Shown: positions 52,412-60,944, counted from the stretch's first letter. The stretch: DNA of 64,000 nucleotides from CAKRJP01 sp963658085 (GCA_963658085.1 CAVKOU010000001.1:1-64000); one strand, 5' to 3'. Notes: generated by a model not told the origin, from the letters alone. A program made the numbers and translations.

Positions 52412-52434
52412 ACAGGCTGTCATTGACAGCCTGT
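52412..52434 (-). terminator. Terminator after zapA
   Basis: Perfect 10-bp stem (ACAGGCTGTC) with a 3-nt loop and a TTTT run on the minus strand, 4 nt past the zapA stop. It may be partly read through into the U32 gene. Confidence 0.85.
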
Positions 52435-52438
52435 AAAA

Positions 52439-52852
52439 TTATTTTTCTTCGCTATTCTTAATCTCAGTTTCCAACTGAACAATCTTCATCTGAAGAGCTT
52501 TATTCTCTTCCTTCAGCTTATCCATAGCGGACTCTGCATTTTCCAATTTGATCTGAACAGAAATAAGTTCATGTTTCAGTTCATACATCTCTTTGTCTTT
52601 TACTTCAATATCCTGTTCTAAGCTTCCGCCCTGCTTCTTTGCTTTAAAATAATCGTCTGCAATATTAAGCGCTAACAAGATACTTCTAGTCTCTGCATTC
52701 TGCTTGCGGTATCCATCGTTATTACCACACTCGTCAAGCTTATGGTTCAGGTAGGTAGACACCTTCTGGAGATATTCTTCACTTTCAAAACCACTTAAAG
52801 TGAACACCTTCCCACCGATTAAAACTTCTGTAAAATTCTTTGATGATGCCAT
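52439..52852 (-). CDS. zapA: Cell division protein ZapA-like
   Basis: 137 residues. N-terminal ZapA domain (EVLIGGKVFTLSGFESEEYL, NIADDYFKAKKQ) followed by a long coiled coil (about 75-137). ZapA cross-links FtsZ filaments. The ATG at 52852 has GAGGAGG just upstream; a longer frame to 52888 is not supported. It is transcribed from the promoter at 52887-52915. Confidence 0.92.
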   Translation of the reverse strand: MASSKNFTEVLIGGKVFTLSGFESEEYLQKVSTYLNHKLDECGNNDGYRKQNAETRSILLALNIADDYFKAKKQGGSLEQDIEVKDKEMYELKHELISVQIKLENAESAMDKLKEENKALQMKIVQLETEIKNSEEK

Positions 52853-52886
52853 ATAAGCCTCCTCGAACATTCCATAATCTTTTATC

Positions 52887-52915
52887 ATTATAAACTAATA
52901 ACCCACAAAAACCAA
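52887..52915 (-). promoter_or_regulatory. Sigma-A promoter for zapA
   Basis: TTGGTT, 17-nt spacer, TATAAT on the minus strand, 34 nt upstream of the zapA ATG. Confidence 0.7.
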
Positions 52916-52924
52916 CTGTTTTAT

Positions 52925-53923
52925 TTAATTTTCCCTGGAAATTCCTAAATGTGCATAGGCCTTATCCGTAACCATACGGCCTCTGGGGGTCCTTTGTATA
53001 AATCCATTCTTCAGAAGAAATGGTTCATAGACATCCTCCACGGTACCTGCATCCTCGCCAATAGAGGCAGCCAAAGTCTCAAGTCCTACAGGACCTCCGG
53101 AGAATCTCTCAATCATTGCAAGAAGCATCCCCCGGTCTGTCTGATCTAACCCTTCCTTGTCTACGTCCAAAAGATCCAAGGCACCATTAGCTACTTCTTC
53201 CGTAATATAACCATCGTAGCGAACCTGTGCAAAATCTCGCACCCGCTTCAACAATCGATTGGCAAGTCTTGGTGTGCCTCTGGATCTTCTTGCCATGGCA
53301 ATGGCTCCTGCCTCATCAATCCCAACATCCAATACCTTTGCCGATCTTAAAATAATAGTCTTTAATTCATCCACGGTATAAAATTCCAAGCGATTCACAA
53401 CCCCAAATCGATCTCTTAATGGAGCAGTCAGCATTCCGGCTCTGGTAGTTGCACCAACCAAAGTAAACTTCGGAAGATCCAGTCTTATGGATCTGGCACT
53501 TGCGCCCTTCCCGATCATAATATCGATAGCATAGTCCTCCATCGCCGGATATAATACTTCTTCCACCTGACGATTCAAGCGATGGATCTCATCTACAAAA
53601 AGTACATCATTCTCCTGTAGATTATTTAAAATAGCCGCCATCTCTCCAGGCTTTTCTATGGCCGGTCCGGAGGTAATCTTAAGATTCACATGCATCTCAT
53701 TTGCAATAATTCCCGCCAGAGTCGTCTTTCCAAGTCCCGGAGGACCATAAAAAAGCACGTGATCTAAAGCTTCTCCTCTAGCCTTTGCGGCTTCAATATA
53801 AATCTTCAGGGTTTCCTTAGCCTTTTCCTGCCCAATGTAATCCTCCAAAAGCTGAGGCCTTAAATGATTTTCAATTTTTACATCTTCTTCCAGATTCTCT
53901 GTTGTAATAATTCGTCTGCTCAT
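52925..53923 (-). CDS. ruvB: Holliday junction helicase RuvB
   Basis: 332 residues, the standard length. Walker A YGPPGLGKTTLA, Walker B VLFVDEIHRLNR, sensor VGATTRAGMLTAPLRDRFG and arginine-finger region present; C-terminal winged helix RTPRGRMVTDKAYAHLG. The AAA+ motor of branch migration, with RuvA directly upstream (15-nt gap). Confidence 0.99.
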   Translation of the reverse strand: MSRRIITTENLEEDVKIENHLRPQLLEDYIGQEKAKETLKIYIEAAKARGEALDHVLFYGPPGLGKTTLAGIIANEMHVNLKITSGPAIEKPGEMAAILNNLQENDVLFVDEIHRLNRQVEEVLYPAMEDYAIDIMIGKGASARSIRLDLPKFTLVGATTRAGMLTAPLRDRFGVVNRLEFYTVDELKTIILRSAKVLDVGIDEAGAIAMARRSRGTPRLANRLLKRVRDFAQVRYDGYITEEVANGALDLLDVDKEGLDQTDRGMLLAMIERFSGGPVGLETLAASIGEDAGTVEDVYEPFLLKNGFIQRTPRGRMVTDKAYAHLGISREN

Positions 53924-53938
53924 ATATTGCGAATCCTA

Positions 53939-54559
53939 TCACCGTGTCATAAATTTCAAAGAAAGCTTCAGTATATCTTCCACGGTCGTATCCTCTCCTA
54001 TTTCTACCTGCCGTACAGCTCTAAGAGCCTCTGTATTTCCATAACCCAGAGCACACAGAGCTTCCACTGCATCCCCTTGCAAACTAGAAACAAGCTTAGA
54101 GTCTCCCACTGTCACATCACCTTCAGATTTGTCCCCCGTATGTTCTAGGGCATCCTCCAGTTTCAGCTTGTCTTTCAATTCTACAATTAACTTCTCCGCT
54201 GTCTTCTTTCCGATTCCCGGCGCCGCGCTGATAGCTTTTACATCCTTAGCAGCTACAGCAAAGCGCAGATCATCGGGAGACAAGGTCGTAAGAATCCCAA
54301 GAGCTCCCTTTGGTCCAATACCACTAACCGTAATGGCAAGCTTAAATACCGAAAGCTCATCCTTCGATAAAAAGCCATAAAGCTGCATGGCATCTTCTCT
54401 TACGCTTAAATAGGTATAAATCATAACCTCTGTCCCATTCATCGGAAGACTCGCCAAGGCTCTTCCCGACATAAAGACGCCATATCCTATGCCCCCTACA
54501 TCCAAAACGACTTTTTCTTCTTCCACCCACGAAATGGTTCCTCTTAAAAATGAAATCAT
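53939..54559 (-). CDS. ruvA: Holliday junction DNA-binding protein RuvA
   Basis: 206 residues: OB-fold N-terminus (MISFLRGTISWVEEEKVVLD), helix-hairpin-helix domain (ALGILTTLSPDDLRFAVAAK, SAAPGIGKKTAEKLIVEL) and the C-terminal RuvB-contacting domain. It binds four-way junctions and loads RuvB. Translated in the order hepT-like, ruvA, ruvB. Confidence 0.98.
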   Translation of the reverse strand: MISFLRGTISWVEEEKVVLDVGGIGYGVFMSGRALASLPMNGTEVMIYTYLSVREDAMQLYGFLSKDELSVFKLAITVSGIGPKGALGILTTLSPDDLRFAVAAKDVKAISAAPGIGKKTAEKLIVELKDKLKLEDALEHTGDKSEGDVTVGDSKLVSSLQGDAVEALCALGYGNTEALRAVRQVEIGEDTTVEDILKLSLKFMTR

Positions 54560-54578
54560 AGTTATAAATCCTCTACTT

Positions 54579-55073
54579 TTATTCCGAAAAAAGGAAGGTC
54601 AAACGCTTCAAAACTTCTCCTGCAACTACTCCGATCAAGGCTCCTGTAATAAGACCTGCCACCAAAAGAACCGGAAGATAATAGGCCACGCTGTAAGTCT
54701 CCACTACAATCATGGCTATAAGAATCTGCCCTACGTTGTGAAACACACCACCGGCCATGCTGACACCCATAATACTGTATCCTCCCCGATGTTTCAAAAA
54801 GGCCATCACCGACAAACTAAGGAGCCCTCCCGCAAGACTGTAAATAATACTAAAATAATTCCCAAACAGGAAACCTGATAAAAGGACTCTTACAACAGCA
54901 AGTAAATATACATCCTTCAAATTCATCTTATACAAGGCGAAAACAATAATCAAGTTAGCCAATCCAAGTTTCACACCAGGAATACCGAAATTAAAAGGGA
55001 TCAATGCTTCAATATAGCTAAAGATCAATGCAAGAGCTGTAAAAACTCCAAAATATGCAACACGGCTCTTCAT
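54579..55073 (-). CDS. Gx transporter-type/heptaprenyl diphosphate synthase component I protein
   Basis: 164 residues with about five membrane helices: ALALIFSYIEALIPFNFGIP, GVKLGLANLIIVFALYKM and a Gly-rich segment GVSMAGGVFHNVGQILIAMI. This fits the family annotated both as heptaprenyl diphosphate synthase component I and Gx transporter; it is a predicted ECF-like membrane protein of unknown substrate. No prenyl synthase partner is adjacent. It sits with the NusG_II gene upstream of ruvAB, an arrangement common in this group of clostridia. Confidence 0.82.
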   Translation of the reverse strand: MKSRVAYFGVFTALALIFSYIEALIPFNFGIPGVKLGLANLIIVFALYKMNLKDVYLLAVVRVLLSGFLFGNYFSIIYSLAGGLLSLSVMAFLKHRGGYSIMGVSMAGGVFHNVGQILIAMIVVETYSVAYYLPVLLVAGLITGALIGVVAGEVLKRLTFLFSE

Positions 55074-55102
55074 TTCCTACATCCTTTCTTTATAGTCAAA
55101 AA

Positions 55103-55495
55103 TTATCTAACCACAGTATCTACATCCTCTGAGTCATCTGTATCTTCAGCTCCATCACCGGCCACTATTTTGACCACTACTTTATTGGGCAAACATATAA
55201 TGGACTCATTGGTCCTAGAGATCGGATTCTGATGCACACATAACCCATCCGGGCAATCCGCCTCTGTAATCTGTGCTTTTTTGTCCTGAATCTTTAAAAT
55301 ATTAGATCCATGGTTAATGGAGATGGTCTGATCCTCAGATAGATCATAGGTTCCGACTTCTTCTCCGTTCACCGTCACTACCACCTGATTTCCCGCCGTC
55401 TTTTCGCTATATTCCTGATAGAAATAAAATGCAAAAGCTACGAAAAGTACCATAATCATTAATAAAATATCTTTTTTCTTAAATCCGTGTATCAT
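55103..55495 (-). CDS. NusG domain II-containing secreted or anchored protein
   Basis: 130 residues from the ATG at 55495 (GAGAGGAA upstream). A membrane helix near the N-terminus (DILLMIMVLFVAFAFYFYQ), then a NusG_II domain (VVVTVNGEEVGTYDLSEDQT, INHGSNILKIQDKKAQI) containing CPDGLCVHQNPI, and an acidic C-terminus. Such proteins often accompany the Gx transporter gene, as here, and with it may serve in substrate capture or lipid processing. Function unknown. Confidence 0.85.
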   Translation of the reverse strand: MIHGFKKKDILLMIMVLFVAFAFYFYQEYSEKTAGNQVVVTVNGEEVGTYDLSEDQTISINHGSNILKIQDKKAQITEADCPDGLCVHQNPISRTNESIICLPNKVVVKIVAGDGAEDTDDSEDVDTVVR

Positions 55496-55523
55496 ACAAT
55501 TTCCTCTCAGATTACTATGGTAC

Positions 55524-55552
55524 ATTCTAACACAGGAAAAAAAGCAAGGCAA
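55524..55552 (-). promoter_or_regulatory. Promoter for nusG_II-hepT-like-ruvAB
   Basis: TTGCCT, 17-nt spacer, TAGAAT on the minus strand. The -35 box lies in the descending arm of the rnf terminator stem, so termination and initiation share DNA here. Confidence 0.65.
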
Positions 55553-55595
55553 CCTCATATTCGAATTTATGTTCGATTAAAAGATTGCCTTACTT
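55542..55595 (-). terminator. Terminator of the rnf operon
   Basis: 11-bp stem with one C-A mismatch (AAGCAAGGCAA / TTGCCTTACTT), large loop, and TTTTTTT on the minus strand, about 100 nt past the rnfB stop. Confidence 0.8.
55562..55575. promoter_or_regulatory. Degenerate LexA-like dyad upstream of the ruvAB promoter
   Basis: CGAATTTATGTTCG, with outer arms TCGAA/TTCGA, differs at three positions from the LexA consensus CGAACRNRYGTTYC. It lies in the loop of the rnf terminator, 9 nt upstream of the -35 box of the nusG_II-ruvAB promoter. Confidence 0.3.
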
Positions 55596-55639
55596 TTCGT
55601 TTTATAATCTGTATTTGATTGTAATTATTCAGAGCCATG

Positions 55640-55690
55640 CATAACTACATTCTGCGAACATGGTTCAGAATCGCTGCATTTAGCGTTATG
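55640..55690. other. Nested short inverted repeats after rnfB
   Basis: CATAAC...GTTATG enclose a hairpin ATTCT-gc-GAAC-atg-GTTC-AGAAT. No T-run follows; this could stabilise the 3' end of the rnf mRNA. Confidence 0.4.
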
Positions 55691-55698
55691 TTTCTTTG

Positions 55699-56586
55699 TT
55701 ATGTCTCTGGTTTAGCTTCTGTTTTTGCTTCCGGCTTAACTTCTGCTTTTGCAGCCGGCTTAACATCTTTCTTTACATCCTTTTTTGGTTCCATCTTTGG
55801 AGTAATAATCTTCTTCGGACACTTCTGTGCACACAGGGTACAATTCTTACAACGTGACACATCGATATGAGCCAAATGGTCTTCCACTGTAATAGCTTCA
55901 AAGTGACAGTTCTTTGCGCAGATTCCACAACCGATGCAACCTACAGAACAGTTCTTCATGACATCTTTTCCCAGATCCTTAGAACTGCACTGTACCATAC
56001 ATTTCTGCTTATAAGGAATAAGCTCGATCAAATGTTTCGGACAGACAGCCACACATTTTCCGCAGGCTTTACAAGCTTCCTTGTCTACCACTGCAACTCC
56101 ATTTTCAATATGAATGGCATCGAACGGACAAGCCTTCACGCAAGAGCCCTCTCCCAAACATCCATAATTACATCCCTTAGGACCTGCATCCTGCATCATG
56201 TTTACGAAAGTACAGTCATGGATACCTTCATATTCATATTCCTGCTTTGCAACATCGCAATTACCTGCACATTTTACAAATGCAACCTTATGCTCTTCCT
56301 CACCGGCTTCTACACCCATGATCGCAGCAATTTTAGCTGCTACAGGCGCTCCACCTACCGGACAGGCTCCTACCTGAGCTTCTCCCTTTACAATGGCAGC
56401 AGCAACACCGGAACATCCGGCATATCCGCAACCACCACAGTTGTTTCCCGGAAGCACTTCTAAAATTGCTTCCTCTCTCTCATCTACTTCCACAGCAAAT
56501 TTCTGTCCAGCAACTCCAAGGAAGATTCCTATAAACAATCCAGTGCCGCCTACAACTATGGCTGCAATTATAATTCCTGTAATCAT
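55699..56586 (-). CDS. rnfB: Rnf complex subunit RnfB
   Basis: 295 residues: N-terminal membrane helix (GIIIAAIVVGGTGLFIGIFL), the CGGCGYAGC cluster site near residues 50-60, and several ferredoxin-type repeats (CPFDAIHIENG, CKACGKCVAVCPKHLI, CIGCGICAKNCHFEAI, CKNCTLCAQKCPKKII). RnfB is thought to be the ferredoxin entry site. A Lys/Ala/Pro/Glu-repeat tail follows (about 265-295). Last gene of the rnf operon. Confidence 0.96.
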   Translation of the reverse strand: MITGIIIAAIVVGGTGLFIGIFLGVAGQKFAVEVDEREEAILEVLPGNNCGGCGYAGCSGVAAAIVKGEAQVGACPVGGAPVAAKIAAIMGVEAGEEEHKVAFVKCAGNCDVAKQEYEYEGIHDCTFVNMMQDAGPKGCNYGCLGEGSCVKACPFDAIHIENGVAVVDKEACKACGKCVAVCPKHLIELIPYKQKCMVQCSSKDLGKDVMKNCSVGCIGCGICAKNCHFEAITVEDHLAHIDVSRCKNCTLCAQKCPKKIITPKMEPKKDVKKDVKPAAKAEVKPEAKTEAKPET

Positions 56587-56599
56587 ATATCTCTTCCTC

Positions 56600-57175
56600 C
56601 TAAATCAATCCTGAAAATCCAAAGAATGCAATGGACATCAAAGATGCTGTAATCAACACGATTGGAGTTCCCTGAAAGGATTCCGGAACATCATTGAATT
56701 CAATTTTTTCACGGATACCAGCCATAATGGTAATGGCAATGGCAAATCCTACAGAAGTTCCAACACCATTGATCACACCCTGCAAAATGCTATACTCTTT
56801 CTGAACATTGGTAAGAGCAACACCTAATACCGCACAGTTTGTGGTAATAAGTGGCAAGTAAACTCCAAGTGCATTGTAAAGAGATGGCATAGATTTCTTT
56901 AAAAACATTTCTACAAACTGTACCAACGCTGCAATAAATAAGATAAATACGATAGTCTGTAAATATTCAAATCCCAATGGGACCAAAATAAATTTGTAGA
57001 TCAATCCTGTAAAGAAGGATGAAATCGTAATAACAAATACAACCGCGCCACCCATACCAGTAGCTGTTTCTACCTTTTTAGATACACCTAAGAAAGGACA
57101 AATTCCAAGGAACTGGCTAAGTACCACGTTATTAACAATAGCGGAACCTATTGCTAAAAGTAATAATTCTTTCAT
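56600..57175 (-). CDS. rnfA: Rnf complex subunit RnfA
   Basis: 191 residues, six membrane helices, NqrE/RnfA type (NNVVLSQFLGICPFLGVSKK, LITTNCAVLGVALTNVQKEY). The Cys in GICPFLG and TNCAVLG help hold a [2Fe-2S] cluster between RnfA and RnfE in the membrane. Gap of 19 nt from rnfE. Confidence 0.96.
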   Translation of the reverse strand: MKELLLLAIGSAIVNNVVLSQFLGICPFLGVSKKVETATGMGGAVVFVITISSFFTGLIYKFILVPLGFEYLQTIVFILFIAALVQFVEMFLKKSMPSLYNALGVYLPLITTNCAVLGVALTNVQKEYSILQGVINGVGTSVGFAIAITIMAGIREKIEFNDVPESFQGTPIVLITASLMSIAFFGFSGLI

Positions 57176-57194
57176 TTATAAATTCCTCCCGTTC

Positions 57195-57836
57195 CTAGTT
57201 TGCAGCGGCACTTTTCTTTGCCGCATTTCTCTTGATTCGATTCTGTAAAGCTACCAAACCGGACAATACCAAGAATGCTCCAGGTGCAAGGATAAAAATT
57301 GTAATCGGAGTATATCCGATAGTTCCTGCCTCAGCATCTGCCAAAGGAAGAATCTGTACACCAAAGATTGCTCCTGTTCCGATGAACTCTCTCACAATAG
57401 CAATAGCAGTCAATCCGCAAGTAAATCCAAGTCCCATACCAAGTCCATCAAAGATCGATGGAATCACAGGATTCTTTGAAGCATAACTTTCTGCACGTCC
57501 AAGGATGATACAGTTTACTACAATCAAAGGAATATATAATCCCAAAGAACTGTATAAGCTAGGTAAAAATCCTTCTAACAAAAATTGTACGATGGTTACA
57601 AAGGATGCAACCACAACGATAAATGCCGGCATTCTCACAGAATCCGGGATAATATTTCGAAGCATTGATATTAACATATTTGATAATACCAATACTACAG
57701 TTGTAGAAAGCCCCATTCCGACACCATTAATAGCCGCAGTTGTAACTGCCAATGTCGGACACATTCCAAGCATCAATACAAAGGTAGGGTTTTCTTTTAT
57801 GATACCATTATGTAATCGCTCTATACATACATTCAT
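57195..57836 (-). CDS. rnfE: Rnf complex subunit RnfE
   Basis: 213 residues, six helices, NqrD/RnfE type with LMLGMCPTLAVTTAAINGVG and LIVVNCIILGRAESYASKN. Its Cys residues mirror those of RnfA. The end is basic and Ala/Lys-rich. Starts 14 nt after rnfG. Confidence 0.96.
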   Translation of the reverse strand: MNVCIERLHNGIIKENPTFVLMLGMCPTLAVTTAAINGVGMGLSTTVVLVLSNMLISMLRNIIPDSVRMPAFIVVVASFVTIVQFLLEGFLPSLYSSLGLYIPLIVVNCIILGRAESYASKNPVIPSIFDGLGMGLGFTCGLTAIAIVREFIGTGAIFGVQILPLADAEAGTIGYTPITIFILAPGAFLVLSGLVALQNRIKRNAAKKSAAAN

Positions 57837-57850
57837 TTCTCACTACCTCC

Positions 57851-58429
57851 TTAAAATGCTTCCTTAAAATATCCAAGAGCTTCATTAACCGCACCGGTCA
57901 TAGCTCTAGATGTGATGGTAGCTCCACTGATTGCATCAATAGCAGTTCCATCACCACCATCTTTGGAAACATAGAATCCATCTGTAGTTACTCCTACATA
58001 CTGCTCATAAAAGCTTGCTTCTTTCGCTTTCATACCAAGTCCTGCAGTCTCACTGATGGAAAGAATAGAAATACCTGTAATACTTCCATCCTTTGAAATA
58101 CCAACAGTTACCTGAATATCTCCACCGTAACCTTCAGAATCGGTAGTAGTAATTACATATCCCAAGTCTCCAACCTGACAGACTTCATCTACTACAACTT
58201 TTTCATCTAAGTTCTCAGCAACAGAAGTAGAAATCGATTCATCCACATCCAAGGATTCAAAATCACTTAAGTCAGCTTCTGGGAAAACTGCCTGCCAAGC
58301 TTCTTTCTTGGCCTTTTCATTTGCTGCAGCAATCGGAGCCTTTGTTACCTCATAGACACCACCTAAAAGCAGTCCGGAAACCAAGGTAATGGCTGTAAGG
58401 ATCATTGTATTTTTTATGATTTTATTCAT
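57851..58429 (-). CDS. rnfG: Rnf complex subunit RnfG
   Basis: 192 residues: one membrane helix and a periplasm-side FMN domain with the covalent flavin site DAISGATITSRAMTG (Thr of SGAT). Passes electrons from RnfD or RnfE to the next carrier. Its start overlaps the rnfD stop (shared position 58429). Confidence 0.96.
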   Translation of the reverse strand: MNKIIKNTMILTAITLVSGLLLGGVYEVTKAPIAAANEKAKKEAWQAVFPEADLSDFESLDVDESISTSVAENLDEKVVVDEVCQVGDLGYVITTTDSEGYGGDIQVTVGISKDGSITGISILSISETAGLGMKAKEASFYEQYVGVTTDGFYVSKDGGDGTAIDAISGATITSRAMTGAVNEALGYFKEAF

Positions 58430-59379
58430 TACTTCTCCCCTCCTTTGCCAAATGGTTTTGGAAGAGTTGCCTTCTCAATTAATGGAACTAATAAGTTACT
58501 GATGATAATGGCATAGGAAACTCCCTCAGCCGATCCACCAAAGAGACGGAACAATCCTGTCAGGACACCTAACAAAATACCATATACATACTGTCCCTTT
58601 TTCGTAATCGGAGATGTTACATAATCTGTTGCCATGAACCATGCACCAAGCATGATACCACCACCACAAAGATGAGCGGCAATATACTGTAAATCAAAAA
58701 ATCCTACAGATGAATTCTGGAAATGTCCAAAAAGACCGATAAAGATTACAAATGTAACCAGGTAAGTTCCAGGAATTCGAAGATCGATTACTCCCATAAC
58801 AAGAAGGAAGATTGCTCCGATTAAAATTGCAATAACCGATGTCTCTCCAATAGTTCCAGGGATAGTTCCAAGGAACATGCTCATAGAGTCAACCGCCTCT
58901 CCAGCCTTAAGAGATGCTAATGGAGTAGCTCCTGACACTCCGTCATATACAAAATTTGTCATTTGGCTTGCAAAAGAAATAAGCAGAAAACATCTGGCTC
59001 CAAGAGCCGGATTCATAAAGTTCTGTCCAAGACCGCCAAATAATTGTTTTACGATCAAAATACCAAAGACACTACCAAGAGCGCCCATCCAAAGCGGAGC
59101 ACTTGCCGGCATATTCATACCGATAAGCAAACCAGTTACCACTGCACTCAAATCACCGATAGTAATTGTTTTGTGCATTAATTTTTCATAAATATATTCT
59201 GTCAATACTGCCGCAACTGTTGTGCTAAGTAGCATCAGAAGGGCACGGATCCCAAAATTCCAAACACCAAAACCACAGGCCGGAAGCAATGCGATCACTA
59301 CATAAAGCATGATCTTGTTTGTGGTTATCTCAGAGCGGATATGAGGGGATGACGACATTTTTAACTTTAATTCATTCAC
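58429..59379 (-). CDS. rnfD: Rnf complex subunit RnfD
   Basis: 316 residues, about 9-10 membrane helices, with the FMN attachment motif VSGATPLASLK and the NqrB/RnfD start SSPHIRSEITTNKIMLYVVI. Thought to form the ion channel with RnfG. Start is GTG at 59379 behind AGAGGTGAT. Confidence 0.96.
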   Translation of the reverse strand: MNELKLKMSSSPHIRSEITTNKIMLYVVIALLPACGFGVWNFGIRALLMLLSTTVAAVLTEYIYEKLMHKTITIGDLSAVVTGLLIGMNMPASAPLWMGALGSVFGILIVKQLFGGLGQNFMNPALGARCFLLISFASQMTNFVYDGVSGATPLASLKAGEAVDSMSMFLGTIPGTIGETSVIAILIGAIFLLVMGVIDLRIPGTYLVTFVIFIGLFGHFQNSSVGFFDLQYIAAHLCGGGIMLGAWFMATDYVTSPITKKGQYVYGILLGVLTGLFRLFGGSAEGVSYAIIISNLLVPLIEKATLPKPFGKGGEK

Positions 59380-59395
59380 CTTTGATCACCTCTTT

Positions 59396-60721
59396 TTATT
59401 TTCTACGACTTGCAAGTACTATCTTTCTCATAGATCCGATGGCCTGCTTTAATTGTCTCTTAGCAGGACAGACGAAGCTGCAAGATCCACACTCCATACA
59501 TTCCATACCTTCACATTTTGTAAAAGTCTCCTGATCACCTCGTTCTGAGTAATCTGCAAGTCTTGATGGAATCAAGCGGCTAGGACAGACTTCCACACAT
59601 CGTCCACAATTAATACAAGGACTTGGCTTCATCGCAGAAACCTGATCCTTTGACAGACATAAGATAGAAGATGATGTCTTAGTTACCGGGACGTCTAAAG
59701 TAAACATAGAAAATCCCATCATAGGACCACCGGAGATCACCTTCTCAGGATCTGCTTTAAATCCACCTACTGACTCGATAATCTCCTTTTGATTCATACC
59801 AATCGGTACCAAGAAGTTACCCGTTTCCTTTACTGCATCTCCACTGACTGTCAGCACACGCTCAAAGCATGGCTTTCTTTCAATGACTGCACGATAAATG
59901 TTTATCAAAGTCTCTACATTATCTACCACACATCCAGCATCTGCCGGCAACATAGAAGAGTTAATAGCTCTTCCTGTGGTCGCATAAATAAGCTGACGCT
60001 CACCACCCTGAGGATACTTTGTTTTCAGAGCAAGAACTTCCATACGGGACTCGTTTTTTGTAAGCTCTTTAAGCTTTGCAATACAGTCCGGCTTGTTATC
60101 TTCCACACCAAAGATTCCCTTTGCGTTATCAAATAACTGAAGAACAATTCTCATGCCTTCTACTAATTTCTCAGGAGTCTCCATCATTCTACGATAATCC
60201 GCAGTAATATAAGGCTCACACTCCGCACAGTTGGCAATGATATACTCAATTTTCTCCGGCTCTTTTGGAGACAATTTTACCTTTGTAGGGAAACCTGCAC
60301 CTCCCATACCAACTACTCCGGCTTCACCGATCATCTGTAGAATTTCTTCTTTTGTCAAATCCTTTAAAGGTTTTGACTCCGGATACTCTACTTCCTCATA
60401 TAAGTCGTCATTTTCCACAACGATTCCCTGTACAGTTCCTCCTGCCGGGTTTAGATGAGGTTCGATTTTCTTAACTGTTCCTGATACAGAAGCATAAACC
60501 GGAGCTGATACAAAGCCTCCAGCCTCTGCAATTTTTTGGCCTTTTAAGACACGATCCCCTACAGCCACGATAGGTTTGGCCGGTGCACCGATATGTTGAG
60601 AACATAAATACACCAGTTCCCCCTTTGGTTTTAAGGGTACGATTGCCTTGTCTTTAGCCAGGTCTTTTCCATCATTCGGATGGATACCACCTTTAAATGT
60701 CAACAATGCCATTGTTTTCAT
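59396..60721 (-). CDS. rnfC: Rnf complex subunit RnfC (NADH side)
   Basis: 441 residues: an N-terminal barrel-sandwich domain (GGIHPNDGKDLAKDKAIVPL), a NADH/FMN-binding part (GMGGAGFPTKVKLSPKEPEK) and two [4Fe-4S] motifs, CINCGRCVEVCP and CMECGSCSFVCP. It oxidises or reduces NAD and, with RnfB, links it to ferredoxin while pumping Na+ or H+. First gene of the operon rnfCDGEAB. Confidence 0.97.
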   Translation of the reverse strand: MKTMALLTFKGGIHPNDGKDLAKDKAIVPLKPKGELVYLCSQHIGAPAKPIVAVGDRVLKGQKIAEAGGFVSAPVYASVSGTVKKIEPHLNPAGGTVQGIVVENDDLYEEVEYPESKPLKDLTKEEILQMIGEAGVVGMGGAGFPTKVKLSPKEPEKIEYIIANCAECEPYITADYRRMMETPEKLVEGMRIVLQLFDNAKGIFGVEDNKPDCIAKLKELTKNESRMEVLALKTKYPQGGERQLIYATTGRAINSSMLPADAGCVVDNVETLINIYRAVIERKPCFERVLTVSGDAVKETGNFLVPIGMNQKEIIESVGGFKADPEKVISGGPMMGFSMFTLDVPVTKTSSSILCLSKDQVSAMKPSPCINCGRCVEVCPSRLIPSRLADYSERGDQETFTKCEGMECMECGSCSFVCPAKRQLKQAIGSMRKIVLASRRK

Positions 60722-60764
60722 CCCTTCCTCTCTTTTATTATCTATATACTATGATACCAGGGTT

Positions 60765-60816
60765 AAAAGATCAGATAAACAAACAGCCCCTCCTTCGGTA
60801 GGCTTTCTGATCTTTT
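60765..60816 (-). promoter_or_regulatory. Long hairpin in the rnf leader
   Basis: Perfect 11-bp stem AAAAGATCAGA/TCTGATCTTTT enclosing AGCC/GGCT. On the minus strand a short T-run (CTTTT) follows, 44 nt before rnfC. It could be a leaky terminator or attenuator of rnf. Confidence 0.5.
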
Positions 60817-60868
60817 GACTCCAGCGTCATGATAGATCAAATAAGTTGTTTTTTATGTATTTAATTTT

Positions 60869-60896
60869 TCTATACAACTTGTTCCTTTTTTAACAA
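60869..60896 (-). promoter_or_regulatory. Possible rnf promoter
   Basis: Minus strand TTGTTA, 16-nt spacer, TATAGA, about 150 nt upstream of rnfC; the -35 box lies in the Rex-like dyad. Confidence 0.4.
60879..60896. promoter_or_regulatory. Rex-box candidate upstream of rnfCDGEAB
   Basis: Plus strand TTGTTCCTTTTTTAACAA matches 12 of the 14 fixed positions of TTGTTAANNNNTTAACAA, with one half-site perfect. It overlaps the putative rnf promoter, so Rex would block rnf at low NADH. Confidence 0.55.
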
Positions 60897-60944
60897 TAGG
60901 TCCGAAAGATACACTAAAAAATAACAAATGTGCTTCCATCAAAA

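Noticed and set aside
55867..56463. 198-codon plus-strand ORF
   Set aside because: Antisense to rnfB, rich in Cys/Thr/His as expected from a shadow of ferredoxin motifs; no ribosome site.
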